From assembly GCA_022385805.1 (NCBI GenBank), contig MU277706.1, forward strand, positions 213,591 through 277,590: a stretch of DNA of 64,000 nucleotides, written 5' to 3'. A program made the translations under genes and the position numbers. The stretch comes from Pilatotrama ljubarskyi (lineage: Eukaryota > Basidiomycota > Agaricomycetes > Polyporales > Polyporaceae). Below the pieces are notes generated by a model that worked only from the letters and a program-made list of their open reading frames with translations, was not told the origin of the DNA and made no database searches. Below, piece by piece: positions 32,329 through 43,522 of the stretch (position 1 is the first letter of the stretch; each line of letters begins with the position of its first letter).

Positions 32329-33798
32329 TCATCTAGACGCGCTACTGGCGCTCTCGCTGCGGCCGCGCGACCTGTCGCTTACGGCAGGGCCCTTGCCGCC
32401 CGAGGTGAGATGGAGCCACTGGAACCACCGGCTCCTGGACTTGGCGTCCTCCTCGGACTCGTCATCGGTGCCCTCGGGGATGCCCAAGCCCTGGATGTTC
32501 GCGAAGGAGATGTAGCCATCCATGCCCTTGATCTGGTCAGCAGCCTGGCGCGCGTTGAACGGCGGCGAAGGAGGCGGCGTTAGGGGGCTGACACCTCCCT
32601 TCTGCGTCCCAGGTGACGAAGGATGTCTCTGCGTAGGTCTCGAGGAAAGCGGCGGTGGTGGCATGTGCAGGTTGACGTGTGCCCTACGGGGCGACGACGG
32701 CACGCTCGCCTTCGGTTTTGCGACGGGAGCAGCCTTCGAGTCGTTCGACGACAGTGACGTCAAGCTCGGCTGTGAGGACGATCCACGGGGATCAGCACAG
32801 CTGAAAGAGGAACCCATTGTAGCGAGGCTACTCACATCGCTGCTCGCCCCAAAGAAGAAGTCGCCTTCCCCGCTGAGGTTCCTGCTGCTCGCCATCGAGT
32901 TCCCGCTGCCACTGCTAAGCCCTGGCTCGGCATCTCTCCGCTCGGTGCTGCGCGTCCTTGAACCGCCACTCGCAGCGCTCTTCAGCACACCTTCGAGCTT
33001 GCTTCGCAGCACAGCCTCATGCGGCGTCAGAGGCGCACCGGGTTGATGGCACGACCATGCTGGATGCTCGCCGTCCGCCGATGTGCGCGAATGAGGATGG
33101 CCCGCAACGTGGGAGACGGACTGCGAATGTGAATGCCTCCGAGGCACCGTCGGTGACGACTTCGCCGCCCGTTGGAGCTGAGCGCGAGCTGGCGACGGTG
33201 GAGCAGGGGTGCCGTACGGAACGCTGTCCGCCTTGCTCGCGGGTGACGGCCTGCTAGGATAGTAGGCATGACCGTACCCGTGCCCGGACGACATCGACGA
33301 GATGGAACCGGCACTGTTCGCTCGCCACAACCAAGCAGCATCCTCCTCCTCTTCATGGCTGTCCTCGTCGAGGACCTGGCCTTCAAAGTAATCGCACGAC
33401 GAGTCGGACTGCATGGACGACGACGTGTTGCGCCGGTGCCGCCGACCGCCATCGGCCGCTGCGGGGAGACGACATGTAGCGAACATGTCTACAACGGCAG
33501 GCGGGAGGTTTGACGTCGGCGGGGGAGGCGACAACGTGAAGGATGGAGAGGCCGACTTGGCTATCCTGTCCTGCTCTTCGGCACGGCGGAGCGTGTCGCG
33601 CAGGAGACGTTCAGAACGACTGGGTGGGCGCGTCATAGGGGGTCGCGACGGGAGAGGTGCAGACGGGGCGAGCGGTGAGCAGGGACGAGAGGATGAGGGG
33701 GGTCTTGACCTAGAGCGAGGACGTGTATTCGAGGGCAAGGGGGGTGACATAGGCCTGGTAGACATGACCGGGGTAGGAGCGTGAACTTGTAGCGACAT
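32329..33798 (-). CDS. Ser/Pro-rich disordered protein, basidiomycete-type
   Basis: A single open frame of 489 codons starts at ATG 33798 and ends TGA at 32329. It is dominated by Ser, Pro, Arg and Ala. The start region is full of PSRP-type repeats; a helix SERLLRDTLRRAEEQDRIA lies near residue 65; an acidic DEDSHEEEEDAAWLW block follows; and LTPHEAVLRSKLEGVL sits near residue 250. The last 80 residues look most conserved-like: FNARQAADQIKGMDGYISF, then IQGLGIPEGTDDE and SRWFQWLHLTSGG. No known domain. The ordered islands and long frame support a real gene. A GT..AG segment of 66 nt (32770-32835) inside is divisible by three and could be an intron or be retained. Possible regulatory or signalling scaffold; function unknown. 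Confidence 0.7.
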   Translation of the reverse strand: MSLQVHAPTPVMSTRPMSPPLPSNTRPRSRSRPPSSSRPCSPLAPSAPLPSRPPMTRPPSRSERLLRDTLRRAEEQDRIAKSASPSFTLSPPPPTSNLPPAVVDMFATCRLPAAADGGRRHRRNTSSSMQSDSSCDYFEGQVLDEDSHEEEEDAAWLWRANSAGSISSMSSGHGYGHAYYPSRPSPASKADSVPYGTPAPPSPARAQLQRAAKSSPTVPRRHSHSQSVSHVAGHPHSRTSADGEHPAWSCHQPGAPLTPHEAVLRSKLEGVLKSAASGGSRTRSTERRDAEPGLSSGSGNSMASSRNLSGEGDFFFGASSDVSSLATMGSSFSCADPRGSSSQPSLTSLSSNDSKAAPVAKPKASVPSSPRRAHVNLHMPPPPLSSRPTQRHPSSPGTQKGGVSPLTPPPSPPFNARQAADQIKGMDGYISFANIQGLGIPEGTDDESEEDAKSRSRWFQWLHLTSGGKGPAVSDRSRGRSESASSASR

Positions 33799-34215
33799 GG
33801 CGAGGGTAGGGCGTGCGCGCGGCGGTACAAGACCACGCCTGATGGTGAAGGTGTGTGTGGGGACTAGTGGGGAGGACCTGAGGTTGTGCGTGGTGATGAG
33901 ATCGAGAACTGGTCAGTATATGATCGAAAGCGGGGGGAGGTGAGGAGAAGGTATACGCGGGAGAAAGAGGGGTGAACTGCGGTGAAGGGGGGAATAAAAG
34001 GGACGCGTCCCCGAAGAGACACGACATGGTACAACAGAAGCGCGAGGGAGAAACTGAAGCGCCCCAGGCGAACCGGTCCAGAATCCGGTCTGGCAAGTGG
34101 ACAGGTCAAGTGGATAGAGTTCGCATATGAAATAAACAGGAACAAAGTTCACGAACCACCAAAGAGACTCGAACTGGACTGGGTAACCCGATTCGGGGCC
34201 TGAGGGAATTGGGAC
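33799..34215. promoter_or_regulatory. 5' leader/promoter region of the Ser-rich gene
   Basis: The minus strand is strongly CT-rich over about 33840-33990, typical of fungal leaders, with TTTTATTCC near 33993-34001 as a possible weak TATA element. No coding gene seen. Confidence 0.35.
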
Positions 34216-34965
34216 TTACCGAGGTGCCGGCTGCGAACTGCGCTGTGCGTGTGAACGAGGCGAGGGAGACGGCGTGGAAGGCGCGTACAACGCCTGGGCG
34301 AGTTCACAAGGGCGAGCGTCGCTCCGCAGAGAGGAACTGGAGGGAGAGGGCGTGACAAACGCGCTATGCCGATATCCGTGCAATCTGACGGGGGAGGCCT
34401 GACTCTGGGGAGTGGGCGGGGCAGCAAAGGAGGGCGCGGAGGTCAGGGACGAGGAAAGAGAGGGGGCTTGATTTAACGATTCCGCGGGTGCTTGAGCAAG
34501 CACCAGCGATGACACCCTCGTCGCGCGGTCGGGGTATGCGTGTTCAGATTGATGGGCCTGGAATCCGAGCACCCGACGCCCCAAACCGCTCACGCGGAAC
34601 ACCGGGGAGACCTCGTTGCAGGAGGAGCCTGCGCTTGCCCGACTGCGGACTTTGGAATACGACGGGGGCGTTTGGGGAGCAATGCCGCGAGGAGCGTGAC
34701 CTGACTCGCCGGCGATGGGGCTTCTTGGTGAGAAACCCGGGCGCGTCGACGAGGAAGGAAGGGATTCCTGCTGGTCCCAATCGAAAATCCGGACCCTGCT
34801 GCCGCTGGCGGGACTGGAGGGGGGCCGTGGGTGACGACAGAACTGACTCGTGTTCGTCCGGATGCGCGGTGTGGACGGCCGAGAACCCTTGCCGCCATCG
34901 GTCCGGGGTTGATTGCCTGAGGGCGATGGCGAGGCGCAGATGGAGGATAAGGAGAAGCTACTCAT
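34216..34965 (-). CDS. Ser/Pro-rich hypothetical protein, 3' end uncertain
   Basis: An open frame of 249 codons from ATG 34965 is rich in Ser, Pro, Ala and Arg and begins MSSFSLSSICASPSPSG. It has short islands such as SGSRVRIFDWDQQESLPSS and SPVRLHGYRHSAFVTPSP. I do not recognise it. The last codons read CCT CGG TAA, but the bases CG|GTAAGT there are a perfect splice donor, so the true protein may continue into an exon I could not place before the next gene's leader at about 34150. It may belong with the similar Ser-rich gene downstream on the same strand, but they appear to have separate leaders. Composition alone could also arise by chance, so confidence is modest. Confidence 0.45.
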   Translation of the reverse strand: MSSFSLSSICASPSPSGNQPRTDGGKGSRPSTPRIRTNTSQFCRHPRPPSSPASGSRVRIFDWDQQESLPSSSTRPGFSPRSPIAGESGHAPRGIAPQTPPSYSKVRSRASAGSSCNEVSPVFRVSGLGRRVLGFQAHQSEHAYPDRATRVSSLVLAQAPAESLNQAPSLSSSLTSAPSFAAPPTPQSQASPVRLHGYRHSAFVTPSPSSSSLRSDARPCELAQALYAPSTPSPSPRSHAQRSSQPAPR

Positions 34966-37900
34966 GACCTCGGTAGAATAACGTGGCTCGCTGGGTTGGC
35001 GGAGATGTGCACGGAGACCACGAGGCAGAGATGGGCAGAGAAAACGCGATTAGCGACGCGTAGAGCGCGCTCCTGGTCGTCGCAGGCGTTGTCGAGGTCG
35101 TGGCGGGCGTTGTGGAGGTCGATGTATGCGTCGTCGAGAATATGGGGGAAATGGGAGGGAGTTAAAGGGACTGTCGGGCGCCCCAAATATGCAGATCAAG
35201 GCAGTCGCCGTAAGCACCGCGGACGCATGAGACGGTCACAGAGGACCCCGTTTCAATACGGACCCGGTCTGGGCCCAGGCACAGCGTCCTGCTTAGCCTG
35301 TCACGTCACACCTGACGTTAACCTTACCGGGCCAATCAGCGTCGTTTTAATCTCGCTTTCGGTCGGATAAGTCTACCCCACACTCCTAACCCGGGCCATC
35401 CCTGCGTCCACCCCACACTGACGTCTGGTCGTCAGTTGCTCTGTATTGAATGGGCCATGCGTTCATCAGCTTTGGCCACAGCGTGGGCACGAATCCAAGG
35501 GCGTGCGTGTGTGAGAAGAATCCGTGGTCCGATGCGCTGAATATTCGCGACAACGCAGTAAACTCGGCAACGTGCACGGTCAGGCCGTTAGCAACGGCGA
35601 GCGCCCTCCGCGACGGAAGTTGCCGCTGTGCAGTCTGTACGCAGCCACCGGCGTCAGAGGGCGGTAACGGCGGTCGAGACCGCCGGCGCACCGCCATCAC
35701 CAGCAACCGCCACCGGCGACGGGTGCCACGTGAATGCCCTCCCGTCACTCTCGCTGCTTCCATGGCCGCCGCCCTCCGCCTCCGTGCCAGCCCATACCCG
35801 TCGGAATATCTTTCCAGTCTATAAGTATCGTGGCGACACCCTGCGGGTTGCTCTGAAATAGGCCCGTCGTATCAACTCCCAGCTCGGAGATCGATGTTAC
35901 TGCCTTAGTGAACAAGGTCAGAAAGTCTATGTACCCCAAACAAGTACCGACTTCGGGACACAGACCGGCATTGTGCTATCTGCGAGCTCTTGCAATTTAA
36001 CGCAGCCGGCATGAATGTCCGGCTCGCCCAACATGAGAATTCGGACACTCAAGGTTTGCGACCGAGCTCGCGCACTTGCAGAAGTCCCGCCGCGCATGCG
36101 TGCATTTCGCTCTGTCAGAATTGTAAGTACATCTTCCTTTCTGAACTATCGAAGTGCGCACGGGCGGAGCAAATGCTTCGTGCTCGTCCCAATCCAAAGC
36201 ACATCCGCCACTCACAGCTATGACCCTGCGAGGTACAATCGCCACTGGCAGTTTCGAGCAGCTGTGGACCCGCTGTCATCCAATGTTCGCGCGCTGTACG
36301 AGCAAGGAGATACTGAAGGCGTCCTGCCTGCGCTGCTGCCCTGTGATGCAATAACTGTCGCCCGTCTGACTGTGATCTGACAGGAATCACTTATCCGGTC
36401 TCAATCACAGACGGATCACGGACAGTGAACTCTTGAAGACGCATCTGTCCTGCCCACACTGTTTGGTCACTGGGAGCTTCCCAAACAAACGAACTCAGAC
36501 CACTGGGCGTTCGAGATGTGCCACCCTCGTGAGTTCTCGCAATGCCATCATTATGCGAATACACGCTGATCCTGCGCCACCGGACGCCCGCGCTCAGTGC
36601 GAGCATTTCGCGTCTCCAAGGGACACCAGGGAACGTGCCCAGGCGCAACATGATCGGACGTTGTGTCCTGGAGGGCGCGTCCGAGTCCTGCGTCATGCCC
36701 TGCTGTATCCGTGCCAACCGATCAGGCAAGCTTGCTCAGCGGTGCGCAAACCTTCAGGCTCCACCGCACCATGCGCGTTCCTCACCAACACCACAGCGGC
36801 GTGGGATGCTGGTCGCCGCGCGGTCCCGAACGATGCTCTGGCCTTCCCGCTTGGGAAGCGGCGGGGTACTCTTGCGCCACAACGGACTTGTGAAGCTTGG
36901 TTGACGCAGTGCTGAGTGGTGCCCCTCTTCCATCTGCTCGGGCAAGTGCAGGATGCTACGACCAGGTGCACCGTGGATACATAGCGCAGACGGATAGGCC
37001 AGAAGTTTCTCGCTCGGGCACTGACGATGGGTTTACGAGAGTATGACACACGAAGTGTCGAACGCTGTCGGATCGGCTGGTGTGTGTAGGACGCCTGGCA
37101 TCTCAGGCCACTGGGCGTTCCGGCCGAGATTATGCCCTCTAGACTTTTCGAAGGCCAGTCAATGGTGCGTGTGCTATTATTGTGCAGCGTCCGATTATGC
37201 GGCGACTGCAGGCTTGTCAGGATGCGCGCTCTGCACGGTTCTAGCCGTCTCGTTCCACAGGGTTGCCAGTCAACACGTTTCGCGCCCTGCATGTTCTCCG
37301 GGCTCCGACAGACACTTCTGCGTCGGCATTCTCGCATGGCATGCAGACTGGGCGGCAACGCGGCCACATTCGACGCTTCTTCATGTCCACCCGGCCTCCG
37401 CTGGGAATTGTCCAGCTCGCAGCGTTCGATGGGCTCGCCCGGTGAGCTTCTGGTGCTTTCTTTGCCGGCGACGTGGTTATATGCTATGACATGCGTCTAT
37501 GCGAAGCCGTCGGACGACCGTGAGGGGGGCGTCTTGGCGTGAGCAAGAACGAAGGACATTGGACATTGTACGATGCTTGGACAGCGCTCCGTCTCAGCTC
37601 GAGCCCCTCGGAAGTCATTCTACACGCAAATGAACGTTTGTGTGCCTTTCCTCCGCACTTGCCTGCTTCCTCCGCTTCTAGATTTTCTCCCGTGAGAGCT
37701 TCTGTCAAGGACTTGAGGGTCAGAACCGTCGACGTCTGCAACGAGGCGCACCATAGCCGGAGAAGATGTGAATGGCGCACTTACGTCTTGCGCTGCTTAG
37801 AAGCTTAGACATAGAGCGCGAACAGACCATGGTGAGCATGTCTGCCTTCGACTCGTCAAGCTAACTCCACGTCGACCAGCAGTAAGCTGATGAATTCTCG

Positions 37901-40900
37901 CGCTGGGCGATCTGTGTGAGCAACTCCAGCGTTCCAGACGGACTGTTCTGATCGGCATACCGAGGCAGGCGTTCTTGCTACAGATGTGCATCCGTACGCC
38001 GATGACGATGCAAGTCAGGGGATAGTCGGGCGATTGAAGGTACGCAAGGGGCATTCGGCCGCGCAGCATTGTCTCTCGGCGACGTTTATCCCATCCGTGG
38101 GCTTCGAGACGTCTTTGACAGAGCCTTGCTGGCCAACTCTTCTCGCCCCAGAGCGATGGTGCAGGCTTCTGCGGTGAGAAAGCCCTTGGATTGCCGCTTG
38201 TGCGTGCAGAAGCCGCTGCCTGCGGTCGAGATCGGCCGGCATGCGCTGACGAGATGCTGAGAATTCCGGCCAATGGGCTCGCCGGCAGAGAGCTTCGCTG
38301 AGTTTGATATCTTTCCACCCCGTATTGACATTGCTCTTTGTTTACAGGTCATCCTTCCGGCGGTGAGTAGCAAGGAGGCCTTAGAGCGAAGCTGGGTGGC
38401 GGCGGACTGCAAGGAAGACAATGTCCTTTCGCCCGAAACGCACCCGCACGGTGATGCTTCGTGGGCTCATATCCTCGCCTTCTTCACCATGCCCGACTCC
38501 ATAGTTCAGATATGGAAGTCAGCAGTGTGGAGTGGAAGGCTTCGGGTCGATACATCGGCTGCGCGCGGCTGTGACTTGTGCGACGTTCTGGCACCCAAGG
38601 CTCATCACGACGTGGTCGCCTGAGCATATTGCGCTTCCCTGAATGCCTTCGCCATGCCTGGAACGCTGTACTGCATGCGCGTCGACCTATGATCATGGTC
38701 AGCGGACAGACCGCTGAGAACCCGCTCCAGAGGTGTTGCAGTGTTTGTCCTCGGCGTTCAACTGCACGTGTATGGACTTGGCCACAATTGTACTCTTCTC
38801 CGCGACCACGTCTTCCGTGCGGGAGACTTCTTGCACGCAGACCTGAGTAGGTGCGCGTTCAAGATCTCACTAGTGGCGGCTTGCTCATTACGTCTTCGCA
38901 GTCAGTCTAGTGACCCCGGACTTAGTACAGCAGCGCGCTGTCTTTCGCACTGGACCTGGTAGCTCAGCTGACCGCTATGACAGGCACCGGTCGACCCTAA
39001 CGCTTGCAAGGGCAGGGCGACAAGCGGAACTGTTAACGGTCCATCAATGTCGGAGCGCCAGGAGGCCCGCTGACGAACTTGGAGGCGACGAGTGGTTGAT
39101 CGCGGGGCATCTACGTATCCTACACATTGCTTCCTCATGTCCGTTGCCTCATCACAGACTCTTTAGGTGCCTCTCCAGACGGCTCTGGGCGTGAAGCAGG
39201 CAATACAAGTGTCTGTCCGATGGGTGGGACGCCGTACCGAAGGTCTTGCGACCTCCGTCAAGTGATACACGCCTTCTCGCGCTCGCGGCACCAGACCGCT
39301 CTCGTGTACCCGCGGCCGCTGGGAATCTCCTCGAGGTCTTTCCCCAAGCGATCCGCAGAGCCGGTTCAGCGAGTACTCGATGCGAACCGGGTCGCCCTGC
39401 AGCTGCTGAGCCGAACTGCAGGATCGCCGTGGAAGGCGGCACGCGAAGTCGTCAGTAATATATTGTCTCAGCTTCCTTCTGAGGGATCTGCAATCTGTGC
39501 TCTCCCTTCGCGGTCGCGGTAGGGCTCACATGAGGTGCGCGTCCATTCAGAGTATGACGATAGAACATGTCTTCGTCATAGTAGTGGTCGACGAGCCATG
39601 TTCTATCTACAAGCTCGAGGTGAGCTTGCCCTACGGTCGGACGGTCTGTCGTATGACTTATGACGCACCGTGTCTGCTACAGAGCTGCTGGCGATGTTTC
39701 TTTCGATTTTGACGGGGGAGCAAAGTAGGGCACGAGATACTCCTCGAGAAGATGGCGAGTCGGCGTACTAGCGCGAAAGGGATCTGCAATGAATTGCATG
39801 CGGCATTGCATCACGGGGAGAACTCGCTCTTGTGCTACTCATACTCATCCGTGGAGTAAAACGCATTGCTCATATGAGGCTGCAGCGATCGACTGTGCCT
39901 CAGCCATAAGGCCTGCGCGTCGGGCTCGCCTGCCTGAAACAGCTGCCCGCTTCCGCATGCCCTTGAAGGCGTTGCGTGCCCCCTGAAGAGTCGAAGTTTG
40001 GTGCATCTGTCATTAGCGCACCACTCCCGCAGCCTAGGCACTCTCAGGTGCGTAAGGTGTAGGTAAGTTAGAAGCAACACGAGGTACGGCTGACTATACC
40101 ACGTTTCTGGCCGAGCACACCTGGCTACCCAGCCGCACGGCGGACTACCGGTGAGTGTACTACTTCCGTCGTTGATAGACGCAATGCTGACTGAAATGTT
40201 CAATGAAGGCAGGGCCCTGGTTGCTGCGAAGTGACGTGTGTGGTTATCAGCGTGGGCTCGCGAAACGGGCAATCGCGAAGTTCGACCGACTGCGACACGG
40301 CAGCAGACATTCCGCTCGATGCCGGTACTGGTCACTCGCTGTGTCCGATGTGTATCCCCCCATAAAGACAGTACATTCGGCCTTCATTCGGTGTGCTTGG
40401 CATCAATGCGATTGAGACGTGCAGTATAGTCTGCGAGTACTTGTCCCGTGCCTGCCCGTGGAGGCTGGGGACCCGCCTACTTTAGAAAACGTCAGCTGGC
40501 TCAACTTGATGAGCAAAGGTCTTGGATGAACGGCGCATCCTATCTCCTATACATCATCTCGAGCTGCTAGGCTCGCACTCTGAGGATCGTCGCTAAGCTC
40601 AAACCGTTTTGCCTTTCGCCTGTATCCGACGTTCCGGGCCAACATGGGCGGCGTTCGGTCCATCTTCCGAGGTATTTGCAGCGAGGTGAGAGCCAGAGGC
40701 GAATACTCGGTCGGCCTGTGAGACTCGTGTAATCAAGCGTTTGCCTTTAGTCAGGTTGCTGCATTGCCATACCGCCCGAAGACGTCACAATGCATAGGCG
40801 GCCAATGTGGCTGGCGGCCACGATTCGAAGAGGTTGTCCTTCACTGTGTATAGAGCAGTCGCAAGCGCGAATGCTGTGCCCAGGGGGTCTGTATAGGAAG

Positions 40901-42113
40901 TGCGCGTGTCTTCAAATCCTACAGCACTCGCGTTATAATGCGAGGGTACTGACCTGCCAAGAAGGTTTCAGGTACTTAGGACTGCATGCTCCGCGACTTC
41001 GAAGATCGTCGCATCCCGAATGAGTCGTGGCACGGTCGATTCGCGGCCATCGGGTGCCACGGACCAAAGATGCCTCGGACAGCCTGCGCCTGCCGACTGT
41101 CCAATGCCCAGGTGAGGTCGTGCATAGTCGAGGGGCAGGGATCAACGCATGCGTTTCTGACTTGCTTTTTGAGGGTCAAGCGGGACAAATATGAGCTGCA
41201 AGCCCTCAAACATGTTGATCTATGCGCATACTCGTCTTTCAGCCCCTTTACTCGCGCTCTGAACTTACCTGGCTGTCCATCCGGCATCTGCGGCGGACTA
41301 CCCGGAAGAAATTTTCAGGAATCCGCGGTGCCCATGGCGCCATCGCACTCGAGACAGCTTCCACGGCGTCCCAGCAGCTGGATGTCCAAGTAATGTACGT
41401 GATGCGTACGTACCTTCGTGCTTTCAACAGCCTGTAGCCTTCGACTCCGCCTGCTAGGCTCGCACTCGGACCCGGTCTCCTGAGGATGAACGCGGAGACA
41501 TGGCCCGAGTGATGCGCCCGCAACATCTATCGGCATCGCATACTCAGGGCTTCATTTTGAGCACGTATCGACAAGATAGCGCAACGGTATAGGTTGGGCT
41601 GCCAGTGCGCGTGGCTGTGGGGGCTCCTTGTAGGTAAGAGTGCTGTCAAGTCTGGCGTAGCCGATTGAAGGCTTCCTGGACCCGGACCGGACGCGACATG
41701 CAATGGCTTGAGAACGCCGTCCCTAGAAAGCTTACCTGACCAGCTTGAAAGAACGCTTTATTATTCGTATCCCATGGAGAATACCAGCGAGTAAAGGTAT
41801 GAGAGGAGCGGGCTCATGACCAGATCCGGCTAGTCGAGCAGAGTCCATGTCATGATTTCTTGGACAGCACCATCGATGCTTCACAAAGGAGGACACGCAG
41901 AAGGCGCGGGCCATCTACTAGGATCTCCTTGAAATATTCAACCACCGGGTGTTTTGGGTACGCAGATACACAGTACGTGACGCTGGGAACAAAGGGAATG
42001 TGTAAACTCACCATTCTATCGCTGCATGGCTCAATCTTGGGGTGTAATCATGCACAAGCCAGAGTGCGAGGTATTACGGGTATGATACGACAGGATCTGG
42101 AAGATGATAACCA
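34966..42113. other. 7 kb gene-poor region
   Basis: No supportable gene in 7.1 kb. Open frames are many but short (under 225 codons), overlap on both strands, and have no known motif. I saw no long terminal repeats, reverse transcriptase, transposase or integrase motifs. A few short words recur (for example CTGCTAGGCTCGCACTC at about 40566 and 41450, and CCACTGGGCGTTC at about 36499 and 37108), too short to define a repeat family by eye. Base composition is similar to coding flanks. It may be decayed mobile DNA, a long non-coding RNA locus or diverged heterochromatin. Confidence 0.4.
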
Positions 42114-43165
42114 CTAAGTGACACGTATGATGAGGAAGGTCACAATGAAGCCTATCAGCGCAACAACGATACTGAGCATGGTGATCCATGTCGTTCCCCA
42201 GCTCTTCGAACGGTGATCCCGTAGTCGGACTCGTTCCTTGCTCATGACGTCGTGGTTGCGCTCCAGCTTCTCCTGCGTCTCCTGTACGACAGCCTTGTCC
42301 TTCTCGAGCGATTCCGCGAAATGGACAGCATTGCGTTTGAGTTGTGTCGCCATTTGCGCGAGTTGCGCAGAGAGTTCCTCATGAAGGGCCGCGGAGTTCT
42401 GAAGGAATGCAGGCGCGGCCTGGGACGTGGACTTCTCGGTCGACACCGGGAGGGAGGGAGGCAGAAGCGCCTCAGAAGGGTTGATTGGACCCCTCGGAAG
42501 CACCTCAGATTCTGACGGCGTGAGCAGCAGTTCGTGCGTGGCAACTGCTGGGGTTGGTTCCGCGGGTAGCAGTGTTGTAGAGGGATCCAACGAATCTTCA
42601 GCCGGCTCGACCGAAGGCGCTTCAGCCACAACCGGGGGAGGCGGTATGGTATGCAAAATCGGTTCCGGCCGTGCTATTCTGTGAGGGTACCGCTAAAAGG
42701 GCGCCGGTGAGCGACAAAGATGCTGCAGGTTCGAGGAGACAGACCTTGTCTGCTTCGGCTACGATACTCTCCAGTCTATCAAGTATTTTACGATAGTCAT
42801 CATAACGTCGCAACGCAGAACTGCACAACCCACTTCACTCAATATACCCCTCGACATATGAGTGCGAGCCTCGGGACTCACGAGTCATGTGAAGCTTCAT
42901 TATACTCTACGCTCTGCAACAATTTGCGGGCATGCTTCACCTTCTTAGAGTTACAAGAGCGTGCGTGAGTCCAAGAACACATCTCGTCTATACCCGAAGC
43001 AGACAGAAGAGCTACCTGCAAGGTCCTTCGAGTCGTGATCCACGTCGGCGTCGGAGAGAAACCAGCGACCTCGTCCAGCCAGGCCTCGCTGCAGACGGTC
43101 TTCTCCAGTCTCCGCACGAGACGCGCGAGGTTGACACGGTCGTGTAGAAGCTCTTCCGACTGCAT
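42114..43165 (-). CDS. USE1: SNARE protein Use1
   Basis: ER-resident Q-SNARE for Golgi-to-ER retrograde fusion, acting with Sec20, Ufe1, Sec22 and the Dsl1 complex. Four exons (43165-43016, 42943-42882, 42832-42745, 42692-42114) encode 292 residues. The N-terminus has the Use1-type block VNLARLVRRLEKTV followed by LQKVKHARKLLQSVE and DYRKILDRLESIVAEADK. A disordered Pro/Ser linker follows, then the SNARE helix (about residues 205-262, with LAQMATQLKRNAVHFAESLEKDK and VQETQEKLERN) and a C-terminal membrane anchor (WITMLSIVVALIGFIVTFLII), so it is tail-anchored. The last intron was needed to avoid a stop and to restore the SNARE frame. It is divergent from the SQS1-like gene over 357 bp. Confidence 0.88.
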
Positions 43166-43522
43166 CTGGCGACGTAGAGTGAGCTCTAGAGGATAGAAGA
43201 ACGACCGGTGAGGGTGAGGCTGGAGGGGAGCTACCGCAGCACAGCGCACGAGACGACACGGTGGCGCAGGAGAGAGCGCCCGAGTCCATCGGGCGCTTAG
43301 ATCTTCACGTCAGATTCGGGTACTCTGCGACTCATCCATGGACTCTCCTCTGCTTACCTACAGTATTATTCAACGACGTTTTCTTCGCTGTTCGACCGCC
43401 TGTTCTGTCGCGTTTGTCCTGCTATACAACCAACTGCTTTGCCCTCTTCTGAACTACACTGCATTCGCCAGACTTTGTATCTGTATCCGACGACCCAGCG
43501 ACCCGACTTGTATCACTAAGTC
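43166..43522. promoter_or_regulatory. Shared divergent promoter region, USE1 / SQS1-like
   Basis: 357 bases between the two start codons. Pyrimidine-rich on the plus strand close to the SQS1-like start. No clear TATA box. Confidence 0.4.

Noticed and set aside
34150..34200. GTTCGAGTC on the minus strand, like a tRNA T-loop
   Set aside because: The T-stem does not pair beyond two bases and no acceptor partner exists.
36499..37120. Short repeated words such as CCACTGGGCGTTC
   Set aside because: Only 13-17 bases and two copies each; not enough to define a repeat family by eye.
36693..37367. Minus-strand frame of 224 codons in the gene-poor region
   Set aside because: Arg/Ser/Thr-rich composition without domain or splice context; several equally long shadows overlap it.
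38948..39005. TGGTAGCTCAGC followed by GGTCGACCC, resembling tRNA A and B boxes
   Set aside because: Spacing leaves no room for an anticodon arm and the acceptor ends do not pair.
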